NCBI GenBank assembly: GCA_000961655.1
Contig: LADR01000079.1
Coordinates: 1 to 64,000 of the forward strand
DNA from: Desulfatitalea sp. BRH_c12
GTDB lineage: Bacteria; Desulfobacterota; Desulfobacteria; Desulfobacterales; Desulfosarcinaceae
Reading direction: 5' to 3'
Length of the DNA: 64,000 bases
Part shown: piece by piece, positions 25,818 to 34,520 of the stretch
Position numbering within the stretch: position 1 is the first letter of the stretch
Layout: the number at the start of each line of letters is the position of its first letter
Translations under genes and position numbers: made by a program
Notes under the pieces: model-generated
Database searches by the model: none
The model's input: only the letters and a program-made list of their open reading frames with translations
What the model was told of the DNA's origin: nothing

Positions 25818-27245
25818 TCAAGGCATGATTTTTATGGCTTTCAGACCTTCATTGCGACGTGAGATCAGCATATGCAAAGCTTTTTTCTTGTCAGCCGACG
25901 CCATCAGCGACTGGTAATCTTTTAAATTGTCGACCTTTTTACGGTTGATCCCCTTGATCACATCGCCCACCCGGACACCCGACTTGTCGGCGCGGCTGCC
26001 ACTTTCCACATCGACCACCAGCACGCCGTTTTCATCTTTATCCAGCCCAAACTGCTGCGCGCGTTCAGGCGAGAGATTGGCCACTTGCAGCCCCAGCGCA
26101 TCGCTGTCCTTTTGCTCGGCTCCGGCACGCGTCTCTTTGTCATCTCTTTTGGCCACCGTGGCGGTGAGAGTCATTTCCTTATTGCCCCTGATCAATGTGA
26201 TCCGGGTCTTTTCTCCGACTTCGGTATTGGCTATGACCGCCGACAGTTCACGGCCGGTCGAAACGGCCTGACCGTTCAGGGCAACGATGATGTCGTTCTT
26301 CTTGAGTCCGGCTTTGTCGGCCGGATCGCCTTCGAATACCTGAGTAACCAGAATCCCGCGCCGGTTTTCAATGCCATAGTATTCGGCCAGTTCCGGCGTA
26401 AGGTCCTGTATACCGACCCCCAACCACCCGCGGGTGACTTCGCCCTTGTCTTTGAGTTGGGAAACGATCAGTTTGGCCATATCGATAGGAATGGCGAACC
26501 CGATACCCTGGCCGCTCGCCACAATGGCCGTGTTGATCCCGACAACCCTTCCCTGCAAGTCCAGCAGCGGACCGCCGCTGTTGCCCGGATTGATCGAAGC
26601 ATCCGTTTGGATAAAATCATCATAGGGTCCCGCGCCTATCACCCTTTTTTTTGCGCTCACGATTCCCTGGGTGACGGTTTGCTCCAGACCGAACGGGCTG
26701 CCGATCGCCACCACCCAGGTGCCGACCTTGAGCGTTTCGGAATTGCCCAGGGGCAAGGGTTGCAGATCCTTACCGCCCTCGATCTTGATCAACGCCAGAT
26801 CGGTTTTAGGATCCCTGCCAACCACGGTGGCTTGGTATTCTTTTTCATCATACAGTCGCACCTTGATTTGATCGGCCTGATCGATCACATGGTTGTTGGT
26901 CACGATATAGCCCTCTTTATCGATGAGGAACCCCGACCCCAGGCTTTGCTGCTTGTATTCCTGCTGCGGCTGTTCGGAAAATGGACCGAAAAAATCTTCG
27001 AATGGATTACGGCGGCCACCGAACGGTTCACCGAAAAAGTGCCGGTAGACCCGGCCGCCGCCTTTCATCGTCCGCTCGGTGCGTATGTTGACAACGCCCG
27101 GGCGCGCCAGTTCCGCCAATTGAGTGAAATTGGCCGGCACCATCGGGAATTGATGTTCCTGGGCTCCTACCAACGATAAGCCGCATGGAACGGCCATCGC
27201 AAGACTCAGAATTAAGATCATTACGAGACGTAAGCGTGTACGCAT
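25818..27245 (-). CDS. degP: Periplasmic serine protease/chaperone HtrA (DegP/Do family)
   Basis: Degrades misfolded envelope proteins. A signal peptide (about 1-28) precedes a trypsin-like domain with His119 in TNNHV, Asp149 in KTDLALIK and Ser223 in NPGNSGGPL, then two PDZ domains (about 270-360 and 385-470). At 475 residues it has the DegP/DegQ layout, with a Gly/Phe-rich Q-linker (70-95). GGAGGAAAAAG precedes the ATG. It lies 90 bases downstream of an OmpR-type regulator and kinase on the same strand, so an envelope-stress operon is likely. Confidence 0.96.
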   Translation of the reverse strand: MRTRLRLVMILILSLAMAVPCGLSLVGAQEHQFPMVPANFTQLAELARPGVVNIRTERTMKGGGRVYRHFFGEPFGGRRNPFEDFFGPFSEQPQQEYKQQSLGSGFLIDKEGYIVTNNHVIDQADQIKVRLYDEKEYQATVVGRDPKTDLALIKIEGGKDLQPLPLGNSETLKVGTWVVAIGSPFGLEQTVTQGIVSAKKRVIGAGPYDDFIQTDASINPGNSGGPLLDLQGRVVGINTAIVASGQGIGFAIPIDMAKLIVSQLKDKGEVTRGWLGVGIQDLTPELAEYYGIENRRGILVTQVFEGDPADKAGLKKNDIIVALNGQAVSTGRELSAVIANTEVGEKTRITLIRGNKEMTLTATVAKRDDKETRAGAEQKDSDALGLQVANLSPERAQQFGLDKDENGVLVVDVESGSRADKSGVRVGDVIKGINRKKVDNLKDYQSLMASADKKKALHMLISRRNEGLKAIKIMP

Positions 27246-27335
27246 CTTTTTCCTCCATTAGACAGTTACAAGATGACTGAACATAGCACAGAAGGATGAC
27301 CGCAAGATGATCTCAACATTATCGTTTGGTAATCT

Positions 27336-28763
27336 TCATGGCGTTTGGATCGAATCCGCCGTGGCAGGGATTTTCACCGCAAACGTGCTGCCGGTCCCGG
27401 GTTGGCTTTGCAGTGCAATCTCACCGCCATGCGCGCGCGCAATGGCCAGAGCCAGACTAAGCCCCAGACCCGCCCCGCTTTGCGACCGGCTTTGATCCCC
27501 GCGGAAAAAGCGCTCGAAAACACGTTCGCAATCTTCCGGCAAAATGCCGGCACCACTATCCTGAACGCGTGTTTGGACATACGCTCCGCGATGCTCTACA
27601 CCGACCCGGACCCAACCCTGAACCGGCGTATATTTAATCGCATTATCAATCAAATTGGCGACCAGACGCTGCAGCAGCGCCTCGTTCCCGCTGATCAGGC
27701 AGGCATCCGGGGCATCGCATTGCAATTCGATATTCTTATCTTCGCAAAGCGGCTGGAAAAGACCGCACGCATCACGCACAATGGCGGCCAGATCCACCGT
27801 TTGGAAGGTTTTGTGATCAACCCCCGCTTCAGTGCGCGAAATGGTCAGCATGGTATTGATCATCTGCAGCAGGCGGTCGCACTCTTCAATGGTGCTGGCG
27901 GCCATATGGCTGTATTCAGCAATGCCCGTGTCACCGGTCAACGTAACCTCGGCCAATCCGCGGATGCGTGTAATCGGGCTGCGCAGGTCGTGAGCGATAT
28001 TGTCGTTCATTTGACGGATACCGCCTACCAGCAATTGGATACGGTCCAGCATCTGGTTGAAAGTGACCGCCAGTTGATCGATCTCGTCGTGCCGGTGCTC
28101 AAGTGGGACGCGGGTATCCAGATCGTTGCCTGAGATGCGCTGGGCCGTATGGGTGACGGATGCCACCCCCGACAGGGCCCTGCGCGCCATGAACCATCCG
28201 ACGCCCACGGCAATGAGCAGCAAGACCGCCATGGTCATCAAAAAAGTCCGACCGAAAGTCATCAGCAAACGACTCTCGCTTTCCAACGAATACCCTAACT
28301 GCAACATAATCGCATTACCGATGCGCATGTATACCACTCTGGCCTCATAGGATTGGCCGGGAAGCGGTTGCGTGACATACCGGTAGGGTAAGCCATCCTC
28401 GAGCACGGCATCGACTGCAGCGCGGTCGATGCCGATATCGCGCCAGTAGGATAAATTGGAAGACGCAAAAAATACGCCACTGGGATAAAAGAGCCGGAAG
28501 AACATCTTTTGTTCGCCGGCAGCCTGGGCCTGCAGCAAGGCGGCATCCTGCAGCATCTGGCTGCCTTCAAGGAGGTAGATCTGATTAAGACGATTGGCTG
28601 CCGTCAGTAAATCCGCATCGGTACGCTGATCGAAGATACGCACGATCAGAATATAAAACAGCGCAAAGGCGATAGCCGCTGAAAGAATAAAGACGATCGT
28701 ATACCAGAGCGTCAGCCGAAATGCCAACGTATGGGGCAGTTTAGTGATCCTGCCGAATGACAT
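27336..28763 (-). CDS. Sensor histidine kinase (HAMP, HisKA, HATPase)
   Basis: A 475-residue membrane kinase: helix 1 (about 12-35), periplasmic sensor (about 36-145), helix 2 (about 150-180), HAMP, H-box NDNIAHDLRSPITRIRG with the phospho-accepting His, N box NLIDNAIKY, and G boxes DSGAGI and GAGLGLSLA. The layout resembles CusS-type heavy-metal or envelope sensors, but the ligand is unknown. The ATG at 28763 overlaps the end of the response-regulator gene by 23 bases; an upstream extension into that gene was rejected. Confidence 0.92.
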   Translation of the reverse strand: MSFGRITKLPHTLAFRLTLWYTIVFILSAAIAFALFYILIVRIFDQRTDADLLTAANRLNQIYLLEGSQMLQDAALLQAQAAGEQKMFFRLFYPSGVFFASSNLSYWRDIGIDRAAVDAVLEDGLPYRYVTQPLPGQSYEARVVYMRIGNAIMLQLGYSLESESRLLMTFGRTFLMTMAVLLLIAVGVGWFMARRALSGVASVTHTAQRISGNDLDTRVPLEHRHDEIDQLAVTFNQMLDRIQLLVGGIRQMNDNIAHDLRSPITRIRGLAEVTLTGDTGIAEYSHMAASTIEECDRLLQMINTMLTISRTEAGVDHKTFQTVDLAAIVRDACGLFQPLCEDKNIELQCDAPDACLISGNEALLQRLVANLIDNAIKYTPVQGWVRVGVEHRGAYVQTRVQDSGAGILPEDCERVFERFFRGDQSRSQSGAGLGLSLALAIARAHGGEIALQSQPGTGSTFAVKIPATADSIQTP

Positions 28764-29418
28764 AGCCAACCCCGCGCACCGTGTGAAGCAATTTAGGTTC
28801 GTATCCCTTGTCGATTTTATCGCGCAACCGGCAGATGCGGGCCTCGACCACGTTGGTTTGCGGATCGAAATTGTAGTTCCAGACATTTTCCATGATCATG
28901 GTTTTGGAAACCACTTTGCCGGCATTGCGCATAAGGTAGGCCAACAGCGAATATTCCAGCGGCTGCAGGTCAATCCGCCGCCCTGCCCGGCTCACTTCGC
29001 GCGTGACCCCATCAAGGCTCAGATCAGCCAGGATCAGGCGGGTAGGTTCGGCCGTGCCATTGGCGCGTCGAATCAAAGCCTGCACGCGGGCCAGCAGTTC
29101 GGCAAAAGCAAACGGCTTGGGTAAGTAATCATCACTGCCGGTTTCCAGGCCTTTGACGCGATCCTCCACCGAATCCTTGGCGCTGAGGATCAGCACCGGC
29201 GTTGTGATCTTTTCACGGCGCATATGGCGGATGATCGATAGCCCGTCGCGTTGCGGCAGCATGAGATCCACGATGACCACGGCATACGGTTCACTCATGA
29301 CTGCATCCAATCCGCTGTCACCATCCGCAACATGGTTCACCGCAAAACCGGCTGCGGACAATCCTTTGACAATGAAAGAGGCTATTTTGATGTCATCTTC
29401 AATCAGAAGCAAACGCAT
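28741..29418 (-). CDS. OmpR/PhoB-family response regulator
   Basis: Receiver domain with acidic pocket EDD (7-9) and phospho-acceptor Asp51 (VIVDLMLPQRDG), followed by a winged helix with LTEQ-like LQPLEYSLLAYLMRNAGKVVSK and the recognition helix RRL-like VVEARICRLRDKID. 225 residues, full length. AAGGA precedes the ATG. It is the first gene of the regulator-kinase-HtrA operon and diverges from yqeY. Confidence 0.95.
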   Translation of the reverse strand: MRLLLIEDDIKIASFIVKGLSAAGFAVNHVADGDSGLDAVMSEPYAVVIVDLMLPQRDGLSIIRHMRREKITTPVLILSAKDSVEDRVKGLETGSDDYLPKPFAFAELLARVQALIRRANGTAEPTRLILADLSLDGVTREVSRAGRRIDLQPLEYSLLAYLMRNAGKVVSKTMIMENVWNYNFDPQTNVVEARICRLRDKIDKGYEPKLLHTVRGVGYVIRQDH

Positions 29419-29495
29419 AGATGTTCCTTATTATGATCCATGTACCCAAGCCAAACTCATATATCTGTAATTCCCGAGAAAATGTCAAATGCGGC

Positions 29496-29525
29496 TTGAC
29501 AAAAGGCTTCACTCCTTGAAATAGT
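29496..29525 (+). promoter_or_regulatory. Candidate sigma-70 promoter of yqeY
   Basis: A perfect TTGACA (29496-29501) is followed by AAATAG or AATAGT 17 or 18 bases later. It lies about 185 bases before the yqeY ATG. Confidence 0.45.
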
Positions 29526-29597
29526 CTGGTCCGCAACCTGGGTTAACAGGCCATCAATCCGGTCTTTCAACCCCGGCTGTGCCGGTGGGTTAAGTTT

Positions 29598-29608
29598 ATG
29601 CAACTTTC
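29598..29608 (-). repeat. CGAAAGTTG motif, copy B
   Basis: Plus strand GCAACTTTCGGAATCTGCAC (starting 29598) is the reverse of ATTCCGAAAGTTGC. It lies in the leader of yqeY. Confidence 0.45.
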
Positions 29609-29708
29609 GGAATCTGCACGAAGGAACGCTGTCGATTCCGCCACGGTCGTCAGGGTGGTGGCACGGTGCTATTCATTCGTTTTTGATCAATACGGTGGAG
29701 GAAAAGAT

Positions 29709-30107
29709 ATGGGGTTACAAGCTCAAATAAAGAAAGATCTAATGATGGCCATGAAAGCCAAAGATGAAGATAAAAAAAGCATTTTGAGAGTATTCATGGG
29801 AGAATTCGGCCGTCAAGAAAGGAAAGAAATTCCTGATGCTGAAGTCATTCAGATACTGAAAAAGTTGATTAAATCCGAAAAAGAAGTGTTGCTGAGAACC
29901 GGTGGAGCAGAATCCAACCGCTTTATCGATGTGGCGGAATCTTACCTGCCGAAGATGGCCTCCGAAGAAGATATCGCCGCGTGGATATCCGCCAATATTG
30001 ATTTCTCAAAATTCAACAACAAGATGCAAGCGATGAAACCCATTATGGATCATTTTGGGCCTGCAGCCGATGGCAATCTGGTCAAGAAAGTACTGCAGCG
30101 CCAATAA
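29709..30107 (+). CDS. yqeY: GatB/YqeY domain protein
   Basis: A 132-residue stand-alone GatB/YqeY domain: MGLQAQIKKDLMMAMKAKDEDKKSILRVFMGEF, the central EVIQILKKLIKSEKEVL, YLPKMASEEDI, and the C-terminal KPIMDHFGPAADGNLVKKVL. The related C-terminal domain of GatB binds tRNA, but the function of the free protein is not settled. GGAGG lies before the ATG. The frame opens upstream at about 29598, but that part is not family-like. Confidence 0.93.
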   Translation: MGLQAQIKKDLMMAMKAKDEDKKSILRVFMGEFGRQERKEIPDAEVIQILKKLIKSEKEVLLRTGGAESNRFIDVAESYLPKMASEEDIAAWISANIDFSKFNNKMQAMKPIMDHFGPAADGNLVKKVLQRQ

Positions 30108-30241
30108 CGTAGAATCCATTCGGCGCCCGAGCCCTTGCCGTTCGCCGCGGACAACTCACGGCAGAACGGCTTGGCGCACCGACCGACTTACCCACTAGCT
30201 TCTTCTCATTTTAGCATCCGATCAATACCACCAAAGAACGC

Positions 30242-30299
30242 AACTTTCGAGATTGGCACGCATTAAGGTGATCCGGGCGGTTGGAACCCGAAAGTTGGA
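30242..30299. repeat. CGAAAGTTG motif, copies C and D (inverted pair)
   Basis: Copy C reads CAACTTTCG at 30241-30249; copy D reads TTGGAACCCGAAAGTTG at about 30281-30297. They face opposite ways, about 45 bases apart. Confidence 0.5.
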
Positions 30300-30622
30300 C
30301 AAGAACCTTTTCAGACACCCGAATTACTTCTTTTCATTTTCGCCATGAAATATTGGCCCTGAAGGGCCTGAAAAATAAAATGAATGTGGCATGCGCTGCA
30401 CACAATATTCCACTACTTATTCTAGACTTCATTCATATTCTTATGTCGAATTTCCTGCTGGCGAAAATTCATAAGCAAGTATTTTTACTTGTCACAATCC
30501 TACCCCCGTCAATGTGCTTTCTTGCGGATTTCATCCATAACTTACCGAAAATTAAGTTTAAAGCATGACCATCTTCTGGGACATCGAGTGTCATACAAAG
30601 CTCTAAATCAAATCACTGTATA

Positions 30623-30642
30623 AATATTTATCGATAAATATT
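30623..30642. promoter_or_regulatory. Perfect 20-base palindrome, candidate operator of adh-aor
   Basis: AATATTTATCGATAAATATT is its own reverse complement. It lies about 140 bases upstream of the alcohol dehydrogenase ATG and abuts a TATAAA box at 30619-30624. This placement is typical of a repressor or activator site for a dimeric protein. Confidence 0.45.
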
Positions 30643-30779
30643 CTTACTTCTCTCTTTCTTTTTAAAAGCAAAGCATGTATGCGATGCAGTACAAGCAACA
30701 TCCAAGATATCATCCATCATGAAACCCGTCATTTACAAAGTAATCAAAAAACCACGACGCTTGCCGCGGGAGGGAGCCT

Positions 30780-31949
30780 ATGAACTTCGTATTTCCATTG
30801 ACAAAAATTATTTTCGGGGACGGTACGTCCACCCAGATTGGCAACGTAATGCTGGGATTGGGCTGTAAAAAGGTTCTATGCATCTATGACCCGGGCGTGA
30901 AGGCTGTGGGTATTGCGGATCCGATCGTCGAAGCCATTCGTCTGGCAGGCTTGGAGGTTTTCGAATATGGCAATGCACAGGTATCCGTTCCCCTGTCCAG
31001 CGTTCATGAAGCGACCCAGATTGCCAAGGATGCGGGCATTAATGGCATCGTTGCCATCGGCGGTGGCAGTGCCATGGATACGGGCAAGGCGGTAAATGTG
31101 TGCCTGACCCAACCCGGCGACCTCGAGCAGTATGTAGGGACACTGGATGCGGGCATGGTTTTCGGCCCATTGCTTAAACCATACGTCTGCATTCCCACCA
31201 CGGCCGGAACGGGCAGCGAAGTTTCCCCGATTGCGGTGGTCTACGACGAAAAGGCCGGCGTAAAAAAAGCACTGCCCCAACAGGAAAACGTGCCCAAGGT
31301 GGCGATTATCGACCCCCTGCTGCATGTCAAAATGCCCCCTGGCCTGACGGCCTCCACAGGCATGGATGCTCTGGCTCATGCGATCGAGGGTATCGGCGGC
31401 ATCGCGCGCAATCCCATGCTGACCTCCTGGGGACTGACCGTGTGTGAAATGATCTTCAAATACCTTCCCAGGGCCATTGCCAATGGGAACGACCTGGAAG
31501 CGCGCGAAAAGATGGCTATGTCCGCTACATTCGGCATTATGGTGGGCGCCTATGGTGCTTTTCACATCCCGCACGCCCTGGGCCACTCTATCGAGGCCGT
31601 CACCCATGCGCCGCACGGCATTACCTGTGCATTCGCCATGCCCGAAGTGTGTGAATGGTACGCCGATCTCATCCCCGATGAAACCCGTAAAATGGCCGCG
31701 ATGCTGGGGATTGATTCAAATGGCGGCCGACCTATCGCGGAAGTGGGACAGGAATTCAAAAATGCGTTGCGCGCTTTTTACCTGAAGCTCGGATGCCCGC
31801 GCACTTCGAATGTGATTCCCAACCAAGCCGACATTGGGCGGATCATCGATCTTGCACTCGGTGAATACACCTACATGACAGCGGCTAAAAGGCCCTCGAA
31901 GGAACAGATGACCCGCATGCTCACATCGGCCTGCGAGAGTCTGAACTGA
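30780..31949 (+). CDS. Iron-containing alcohol dehydrogenase
   Basis: Fe-dependent group III alcohol dehydrogenase that interconverts an alcohol and aldehyde with NAD(P). Motifs include the nucleotide-binding GIVAIGGGSAMDTGKAV, PTTAGTGSEVSP, and the metal ligands in TGMDALAHAIEG and GAFHIPHALGHSIEAVTHAPHG. 389 residues, full length. GGGAGGGAG precedes the ATG. The aldehyde:ferredoxin oxidoreductase starts 40 bases later on the same strand, so the pair probably converts alcohol to aldehyde to acid or the reverse. Confidence 0.95.
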   Translation: MNFVFPLTKIIFGDGTSTQIGNVMLGLGCKKVLCIYDPGVKAVGIADPIVEAIRLAGLEVFEYGNAQVSVPLSSVHEATQIAKDAGINGIVAIGGGSAMDTGKAVNVCLTQPGDLEQYVGTLDAGMVFGPLLKPYVCIPTTAGTGSEVSPIAVVYDEKAGVKKALPQQENVPKVAIIDPLLHVKMPPGLTASTGMDALAHAIEGIGGIARNPMLTSWGLTVCEMIFKYLPRAIANGNDLEAREKMAMSATFGIMVGAYGAFHIPHALGHSIEAVTHAPHGITCAFAMPEVCEWYADLIPDETRKMAAMLGIDSNGGRPIAEVGQEFKNALRAFYLKLGCPRTSNVIPNQADIGRIIDLALGEYTYMTAAKRPSKEQMTRMLTSACESLN

Positions 31950-31989
31950 TCAAAGATCCCCGATAAAAAAATCGCAAAGGAGACGCCAT

Positions 31990-33705
31990 ATGGAAAAAAT
32001 TGTTCGTATCACTATGAATAACGGCACGGTCGCAATGGACGGCCTTCCCGATATATACAAAACGCTTGGCAACCGCGGTCTGGTCGCCAAGGTGCTGACC
32101 GAAGAGGTCGACCCGACCTGCGATCCCCTGGGAGAAGGCAATAAACTTATTTTTGCCCTGGGCATGTTGGCCGGGACTGGTTTTCCCACCGGCAACCGGC
32201 TCTCGGTGGGCGCCAAGAGCCCATTGACCGGCGGCATCAAGGAGGCCAATTCGGGCGGCAATTTCGGTGCGCTGCTGGCACGCCATGCCATCAAACTGAT
32301 CGTCGTCGAAAACAAACCCGGCGACGATAGCAGCTATGTCCTTGTCATTCAGGCCAATGGCCTGCCCAAGCTGGTAAAGGCGGATGCGTATGCCGGCCTG
32401 GGCTCCTACGCGCTGGTGGAAAAATTGAAAGCCATCCACGGCGACAAAATCGCCGTGGCCTGCATCGGACCTGCCGGTGAACGTGGGTACGCCAACTCGA
32501 CCATTCAGGTGACCGATAACGCCACCGGCCATCCAAGCCGAGCCCTTGCGCGCGGCGGGATCGGCTCTGTGATGGGTTCCAAGGGCCTCAAAGCCATCGT
32601 AGTCGAACCCACGAAAACACGCGCTGAAATCGACTACGCCGATAAAGAAAAATTTTCGCAAGCCATGAAGGCTTACATGGAAGTGCTCAGTCGCAATGGT
32701 GTCACCTCACGGGCAATGACGTTGTTTGGCACCATGGTGGGCATGGCGGTCACAGGCAAAACCGGAGCGCTGCCGGTCAGAAATTTCAGCGGCGAGCGCT
32801 CCACCATTCTCAACGACATTGGCGCGCATAAATTCCACCAGAACATCTATCAGCGCGGCGGCAAGACCGGCCAAGCCTGCCAGCCCGGCTGCCCTATCAA
32901 GTGTTCCAACATTTACAACGACAAAGACGGCAACTATCTCACCTCCGGCTTTGAATATGAAACCGTTGCACTGATCGGCGCCAATTGCGATATTGCCGAT
33001 CTGGATCAGCTTGCCCGCATCGAGCGCATGAGCGACGATTTCGGGATTGACACCATCGAGTTGGGCGCCACGATCGGTGTCTGCATGGAAGCGGGTAAAT
33101 TAGCCTTCGGCGACGGCCAGGGTGCACAAGCCCTCGTACAGGAAATGATCGACGGCACCGAATTCGGCCGAATCATGGGCCAGGGCACACTGGCCACTGG
33201 AAAATTTCTGGGCGTCAAACGTATCCCCACGGTCAAGGGACAAGCCCTGCCCGGATACGACCCGCGCAACAGCAAGGGCACCGGCGTCGGCTTTGCGACC
33301 TCGCCCATGGGCGCGGACCACACGGTCGGCACGACCAGCGGCGCCGCCGGAGACAGCAACAAGATCGGCCGCGTGCAAATGTCGCAAAAGGTTCAGATCG
33401 CTTATGCGGCGGTCGACAACTTCATGTGCCATTTTGCCTCCTTCCCCCTGACCTCCACTCACAAATACGCGGTGGGGCACATTGCCGCGGCCATGGCCGC
33501 CAAGTTCGGCGGCGAATGGGACGAACAGAAGGTATTCGGGATCGGTATCGAGACCCTCATGCTGGAAAAGAAATTTAACCGGGCTGCCGGTTTTACAGCC
33601 AAGGACGATCGCTTGCCGCAATTCTTCTATGACGAGGCATCGCCCATGACTGGCGCGACATTTGACTTCACCGATGAAGAGCTGGCCCAAGTCCTGCCCT
33701 TCTAG
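31990..33705 (+). CDS. Aldehyde:ferredoxin oxidoreductase family protein (tungsten/molybdopterin)
   Basis: Oxidises aldehydes to acids with ferredoxin, or runs in reverse. The AOR N-terminal domain (about 1-200) has GTGFPTGNRLSVGAKSPLTGG and ARGGIGSVMGSKGLKAIVV. The cluster-binding cysteines appear as CQPGCPIKC (about 297-305) with a further Cys in DNFMCHF. The domain-2/3 region includes TSGFEYETVALIGANCDIADLD. 571 residues, close to family size. AAAGGAG precedes the ATG. Metal identity and substrate are inference from the family. Confidence 0.93.
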   Translation: MEKIVRITMNNGTVAMDGLPDIYKTLGNRGLVAKVLTEEVDPTCDPLGEGNKLIFALGMLAGTGFPTGNRLSVGAKSPLTGGIKEANSGGNFGALLARHAIKLIVVENKPGDDSSYVLVIQANGLPKLVKADAYAGLGSYALVEKLKAIHGDKIAVACIGPAGERGYANSTIQVTDNATGHPSRALARGGIGSVMGSKGLKAIVVEPTKTRAEIDYADKEKFSQAMKAYMEVLSRNGVTSRAMTLFGTMVGMAVTGKTGALPVRNFSGERSTILNDIGAHKFHQNIYQRGGKTGQACQPGCPIKCSNIYNDKDGNYLTSGFEYETVALIGANCDIADLDQLARIERMSDDFGIDTIELGATIGVCMEAGKLAFGDGQGAQALVQEMIDGTEFGRIMGQGTLATGKFLGVKRIPTVKGQALPGYDPRNSKGTGVGFATSPMGADHTVGTTSGAAGDSNKIGRVQMSQKVQIAYAAVDNFMCHFASFPLTSTHKYAVGHIAAAMAAKFGGEWDEQKVFGIGIETLMLEKKFNRAAGFTAKDDRLPQFFYDEASPMTGATFDFTDEELAQVLPF

Positions 33706-33749
33706 TCCTTCTGCGTTTCGGGTTCGCACAACTATTTCGAACACATAAA

Positions 33750-33789
33750 GATGAGCCGGCACGTGGTACAACCACATGTCCGGCTCATC
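33750..33789 (+). terminator. Hairpin after the aldehyde oxidoreductase gene
   Basis: A long stem, GATGAGCCGG (33750-33759) pairing with CCGGCTCATC (33780-33789), with an inner CGTGGT/ACCACA arm, lies 45 bases after the stop. Only a short T run (GTTTCTC) follows, so termination is likely but not textbook. Confidence 0.6.
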
Positions 33790-33800
33790 GTGTTTCTCAG

Positions 33801-33840
33801 CGTCCAAAAAGAGGCGGCCGCCTGAACCATCAGGCGGCCG
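33801..33840 (-). terminator. Rho-independent terminator of the prpE-satP operon
   Basis: On the minus strand, the perfect 11-base stem CGGCCGCCTGA-tggt-TCAGGCGGCCG (33815-33840) is followed by CCTCTTTTTGG. It lies about 27 bases after the satP stop. Confidence 0.8.
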
Positions 33841-33866
33841 AGGGGGCATGATCGTTGAGGATACGA

Positions 33867-34493
33867 TCAGGAGGAAGGATTTTCGGCCAAACGGGTCAGA
33901 CGCTGTTTAGCTGCCGAGGGATCGATCCAGGGACGACCAACCGGCAAAATATCAGTACCGAACACCTGCAGGAAGATCACATGGGCCATCATGTACCAGG
34001 CGCTCAGCGCACACAGGATAAGGACATAGGCCGCCGCGTGCGTAAGCCCCGGATAACCGAAATGGGCCAAATCCAACAGGATGAAACCGATTGTCAGTAA
34101 AGTGAAAGTCAGCGCCATGGCGCCGTGAATGCGCATGGCGGCCACCCACATAATGAGAGTATACAATGTCCAAACCACCAAAAAGTAGCCTACGTCGGTG
34201 CCTGCGGAATAATAGATACCAAAATGGTTCAGCAGAAAAATGACGCTGAGCGCAATCCAGAAAGCACCGTAGGAAACAAAAGCGCTGTAGCCAAAGTTGT
34301 TGCCGCATTTGAATTCCTGGAAACCGGCAATCATTTGAGCCAACCCTCCGAAGACCAGCCCCAGGGCCAGCACAGGACCGACCGAGCACAAGCCCAGGTT
34401 GTGCAATTGCAGAATCAATGTCGTCAACCCGAATCCAGCCAGGCCTACCACTGCCGGGTTCGCAGTGGGTGTGTTTGTAGTGGCGTTTGCCAT
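33867..34493 (-). CDS. satP: Acetate/short-chain carboxylate transporter (SatP, GPR1/FUN34/YaaH family)
   Basis: Six-helix inner-membrane permease or channel for acetate and related acids. The family motif is seen as NPAVVGLAGFGLTTLIL near residue 12, followed by FGGLAQMIAGFQEFKCGNNFGYSAFVSYGAFW, which is highly conserved. 208 residues, as in E. coli SatP. It begins 27 bases after prpE, in one operon with it, so uptake is paired with CoA activation. Confidence 0.94.
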   Translation of the reverse strand: MANATTNTPTANPAVVGLAGFGLTTLILQLHNLGLCSVGPVLALGLVFGGLAQMIAGFQEFKCGNNFGYSAFVSYGAFWIALSVIFLLNHFGIYYSAGTDVGYFLVVWTLYTLIMWVAAMRIHGAMALTFTLLTIGFILLDLAHFGYPGLTHAAAYVLILCALSAWYMMAHVIFLQVFGTDILPVGRPWIDPSAAKQRLTRLAENPSS

Positions 34494-34520
34494 GGTTTTT
34501 CCTCCTTGCTGAAAGTTGTA

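Larger units (their letters stand above)
30108..30779. other. Long AT-rich intergenic region upstream of adh-aor
   Basis: About 670 bases with no supported gene. It contains a weak hairpin after yqeY (GCCGTTC 30137-30143 / GAACGGC 30164-30170), two copies of the CGAAAGTTG motif, and a perfect 20-base palindrome near 30630. A plus-strand open frame at 30281-30568 lacks a ribosome site and family features. Confidence 0.6.

Noticed and set aside
30385-30400. TGGCATG...TGC as a sigma-54 site for the adh-aor operon
   Set aside because: Spacing between GG and GC is two bases too short.
30281-30568. 95-codon open frame before the alcohol dehydrogenase
   Set aside because: AT-rich intergenic sequence with repeat motifs, no ribosome site and no family features.
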